Of a DNA stretch of 32,492 bases, positions 30,730 through 32,492 are shown one piece after another. Each line of letters begins with the position of its first letter. Positions within the stretch are counted from its first letter, which is position 1. The stretch comes from Akkermansiaceae bacterium (GTDB lineage: Bacteria > Verrucomicrobiota > Verrucomicrobiia > Verrucomicrobiales > Akkermansiaceae): contig JAIPKB010000042.1 in NCBI GenBank assembly GCA_021733795.1, positions 1-32,492 of the forward strand, given 5' to 3'. The translations under genes were made by a program, and so were the position numbers. The notes beneath the pieces are model-generated. The model saw only the letters and a list, made by a program, of their open reading frames with translations. It searched no databases and was not told where the DNA came from.

Positions 30730-32492
30730 TCACCGGGCCGGTGGGGCTGCGGTGGTGAACGAGGCGCGGAAATAACGACGGCAGGCAAGCCACGACCAAA
30801 ACCAGCCGTTCACCGCGATCAGGCCGGCCAAGACGCCCAGCCAGAGTGCGGAGCGGAAAACGCCCGCCGTTCCCAACCCCGGCAGGATCGCCATCAGCGC
30901 CGCGCCAAACCCGAGGGCCAGCCCCCAGCGCGCCAGTTGGGCGGCTTCGCCGAGCACCAGCCGGCGGGTGATGGCAGCCGGCACACCCAAGGTGTGGAGA
31001 ATCGCAAATTCCTGCTGCCGCTCGACCAGGTTCCGCGCGGTTAGCAACCCCAGCCCGGCACTGCCGAGGATCACCCCGAGTCCGCCTAACAAATGGAAAA
31101 TCCGGATATAGGCGTTTTCCACGCCGTGAAACGCGGCCATCCGTTCGGCGGTGGTGTCCACCAGCACTCCGCGGTCCTCCAGCGCGTGGCGGAGTGCCAC
31201 CCGCGCCCCGGCCACCGGCTCTTTGGCATCCAACAAGAACACCCGGGCTCCCGGGGCCTGTGGGTGATGCCGGAGAAACCGTGCTTCATCCACCATGAAA
31301 CACCCTTGGAAAACGGAATCCTCCAGAGTGCCGGCGATTTCCACCGGATAGTCCCGGCCCGTTTCGTCTTGATAGATCAGCCGGTCCCCGAGCTTGCGCT
31401 TGAGCACCCAGAGCAGGGTGGACTCGTCCACGAATGCGCGCATCACTTCGCCGTCCCGCAGCGAGAGCCAGTCTTTTTCGCAGTCTGGCAGGGTTTTCTT
31501 GATGGTGAATGCATGGCGCTGGTGGAGGGTGGCTGGGTCCACGGCCAGCAGTCGCGGGCGGAGCACCCGGTTGAGATTCAGGCAGCTCGCGTCGTCGCCC
31601 GGACCCACCCGGAGCGGGAGGATTTCGCCAAACCGGTGACGCGCTTCGGCCAGCCCGAGGATGTCGTCCGGGGCCGCCGTCCCGGCCCGACCGAGCGGCT
31701 GGGTGGTTTCCGCCCACAGCGCGTAGCCGCCGGTGCCGCCGCTGCGCATCCGCCAGTCCGCACTGCCGTCCTTGCGAAAGGCCGCCACCGAGACCACCAT
31801 GAACACCCCGGCCGCCAGGGTGCCCGCCACCACCAGGCTACGGGTCGGCCGGCGGGCGCAGTTGAGCGCGACCAGCCGCTGCACCGTGAGTTCCGCAGGC
31901 CGCCCGGCGGACTGTTGGAGCCGTCGCCGGAGTTGGTGGCGATAGAACGTCAAACCTGCGGTCAGCAGGCAGAATCCGGCGATGAAAAACGCGCCCTGCT
32001 CACCCAGCCAGCCGTGGCCGGCGAGTGCGAGCAGCCCGGCCACCGCCCATCCTGCCGCCCACCAAGGGCGCCCCGGCGGATGGGTTGCCGGGGCTTCCTC
32101 GGTGCCCGCTTCCAACCGCAGGCTGGCGGACCGGCGGATTTGCCGCCGGGTGACCAGCCAGATGGTGAGCATCATCAGGGCGGCGAACCCGGCCAGGCCC
32201 GCCACCACCGTCAGCGGATTCACCTGCAAGGCCAGCCTGCCGGCCTCGCCGTCGCCATCCCAGACGGTGGCCAGCGAGGCCAACAGCAGCCGGGTGTAGC
32301 CGAGTGCCAGCAGCAGGCCGATGCCGCCACCGAGCGCCACCACCACCAGCCCCTCCGCCAGCCGCCAGCGCATGACCCGTGGGGGAGGCACGCCCACGGC
32401 GGCCAGTAGCCCGCTCTCGCGGTTGCGTTGCTCGATGTGAAACCGGAACAACATCGCGGCGAGCGCCACCGCGGCCGCCATCAGGAACAGGC
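30730..32492 (-). CDS. FtsX-like ABC transporter permease, partial
   Basis: The frame is open to the right window edge (LFL precedes the first visible ATG at 32481), so the N-terminus is missing. About 586 residues are visible. The first FtsX-type block is AAMLFRFHIEQRNRESGLLAAVG with following helices. Then come a long extracytoplasmic part and a second block (GLGLLTARNLVERQQEFAIL, HTLGVPAAITRRLVLGE) ending in two helices. This duplicated design is that of MacB/LolC-like permeases, which move lipoproteins or peptides or transmit force rather than import solutes. Its ATPase is presumably encoded upstream, outside the window. The ModBC pair downstream is functionally different. Confidence 0.85.
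   Translation of the reverse strand, partial: LFLMAAAVALAAMLFRFHIEQRNRESGLLAAVGVPPPRVMRWRLAEGLVVVALGGGIGLLLALGYTRLLLASLATVWDGDGEAGRLALQVNPLTVVAGLAGFAALMMLTIWLVTRRQIRRSASLRLEAGTEEAPATHPPGRPWWAAGWAVAGLLALAGHGWLGEQGAFFIAGFCLLTAGLTFYRHQLRRRLQQSAGRPAELTVQRLVALNCARRPTRSLVVAGTLAAGVFMVVSVAAFRKDGSADWRMRSGGTGGYALWAETTQPLGRAGTAAPDDILGLAEARHRFGEILPLRVGPGDDASCLNLNRVLRPRLLAVDPATLHQRHAFTIKKTLPDCEKDWLSLRDGEVMRAFVDESTLLWVLKRKLGDRLIYQDETGRDYPVEIAGTLEDSVFQGCFMVDEARFLRHHPQAPGARVFLLDAKEPVAGARVALRHALEDRGVLVDTTAERMAAFHGVENAYIRIFHLLGGLGVILGSAGLGLLTARNLVERQQEFAILHTLGVPAAITRRLVLGEAAQLARWGLALGFGAALMAILPGLGTAGVFRSALWLGVLAGLIAVNGWFWSWLACRRYFRASFTTAAPPAR

Noticed and set aside
29694..30788. Upstream extension of the ATPase frame to a 610-codon protein
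   Set aside because: The extension overlaps the permease gene in another frame and is Pro/Arg/His-rich; the ATPase fold starts at ATG 29693.

Overview
The window looks like chromosomal DNA from a high-GC polysaccharide-degrading bacterium, most likely of the Verrucomicrobiota (related Planctomycetota-type lineages cannot be excluded). The reasons are a PEP-CTERM protein, a large lamin-tail/CotH protein, a DUF1573 protein, several very large secreted glycoside hydrolases, a sulfatase remnant, a Gfo/Idh/MocA plus sugar-isomerase pair, and start sites that mostly lack a clear Shine-Dalgarno sequence. No rRNA, tRNA or CRISPR array was seen.

Layout. (1) 1-1437: the 5' part of a DUF1573 gene on the minus strand, whose first codons contain 18 copies of a heptanucleotide, and a small AraC-type regulator. 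(2) 1636-4346: a tyrosine recombinase whose frame runs on into an RHS core tail and a unique C-terminal tip, followed by a small exported protein; the tip and the small gene are clearly more AT-rich than the rest. (3) 4349-5043: debris, namely a possible IS remnant next to a sulfatase cut at both ends, then two hairpins. (4) 5073-15542: a tandem of three large secreted glycoside hydrolases, led by a GH78-GH106 fusion; the first two genes overlap by ATGA. (5) 15548-16285: a very short frame and a Phd/RelE-type toxin-antitoxin pair. (6) 16703-22983: a PEP-CTERM protein, gene debris, a 1508-residue Tat-type lamin-tail/CotH protein, and a frameshifted chimeric remnant. (7) 23031-27913, minus strand: sugar isomerase/epimerase, Gfo/Idh/MocA dehydrogenase and a secreted GH123-like (DUF6067-type) hydrolase, in that transcription order. 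(8) 28325-32492: a cytidylate kinase-like protein converging on an FtsX-type permease, a ModB-like permease and a ModC-like ATPase.

How the parts may work together. Regions 4 and 7 together suggest breakdown of a rhamnose-containing polysaccharide: secreted rhamnosidases remove rhamnosyl residues, and the cytoplasmic oxidoreductase/isomerase pair processes a released sugar or glycoside. The substrate cannot be read from the sequence.

A recurrent theme is DNA instability. Three unrelated heptanucleotide-type repeats lie inside or at the end of reading frames, a palindromic 31-base unit is present twice, and several gene fragments lie between intact genes. The observations most worth following are the repeat-dependent frame of the DUF1573 gene, the recombinase-RHS fusion with its AT-rich tip and partner gene, and the GH78-GH106 fusion.
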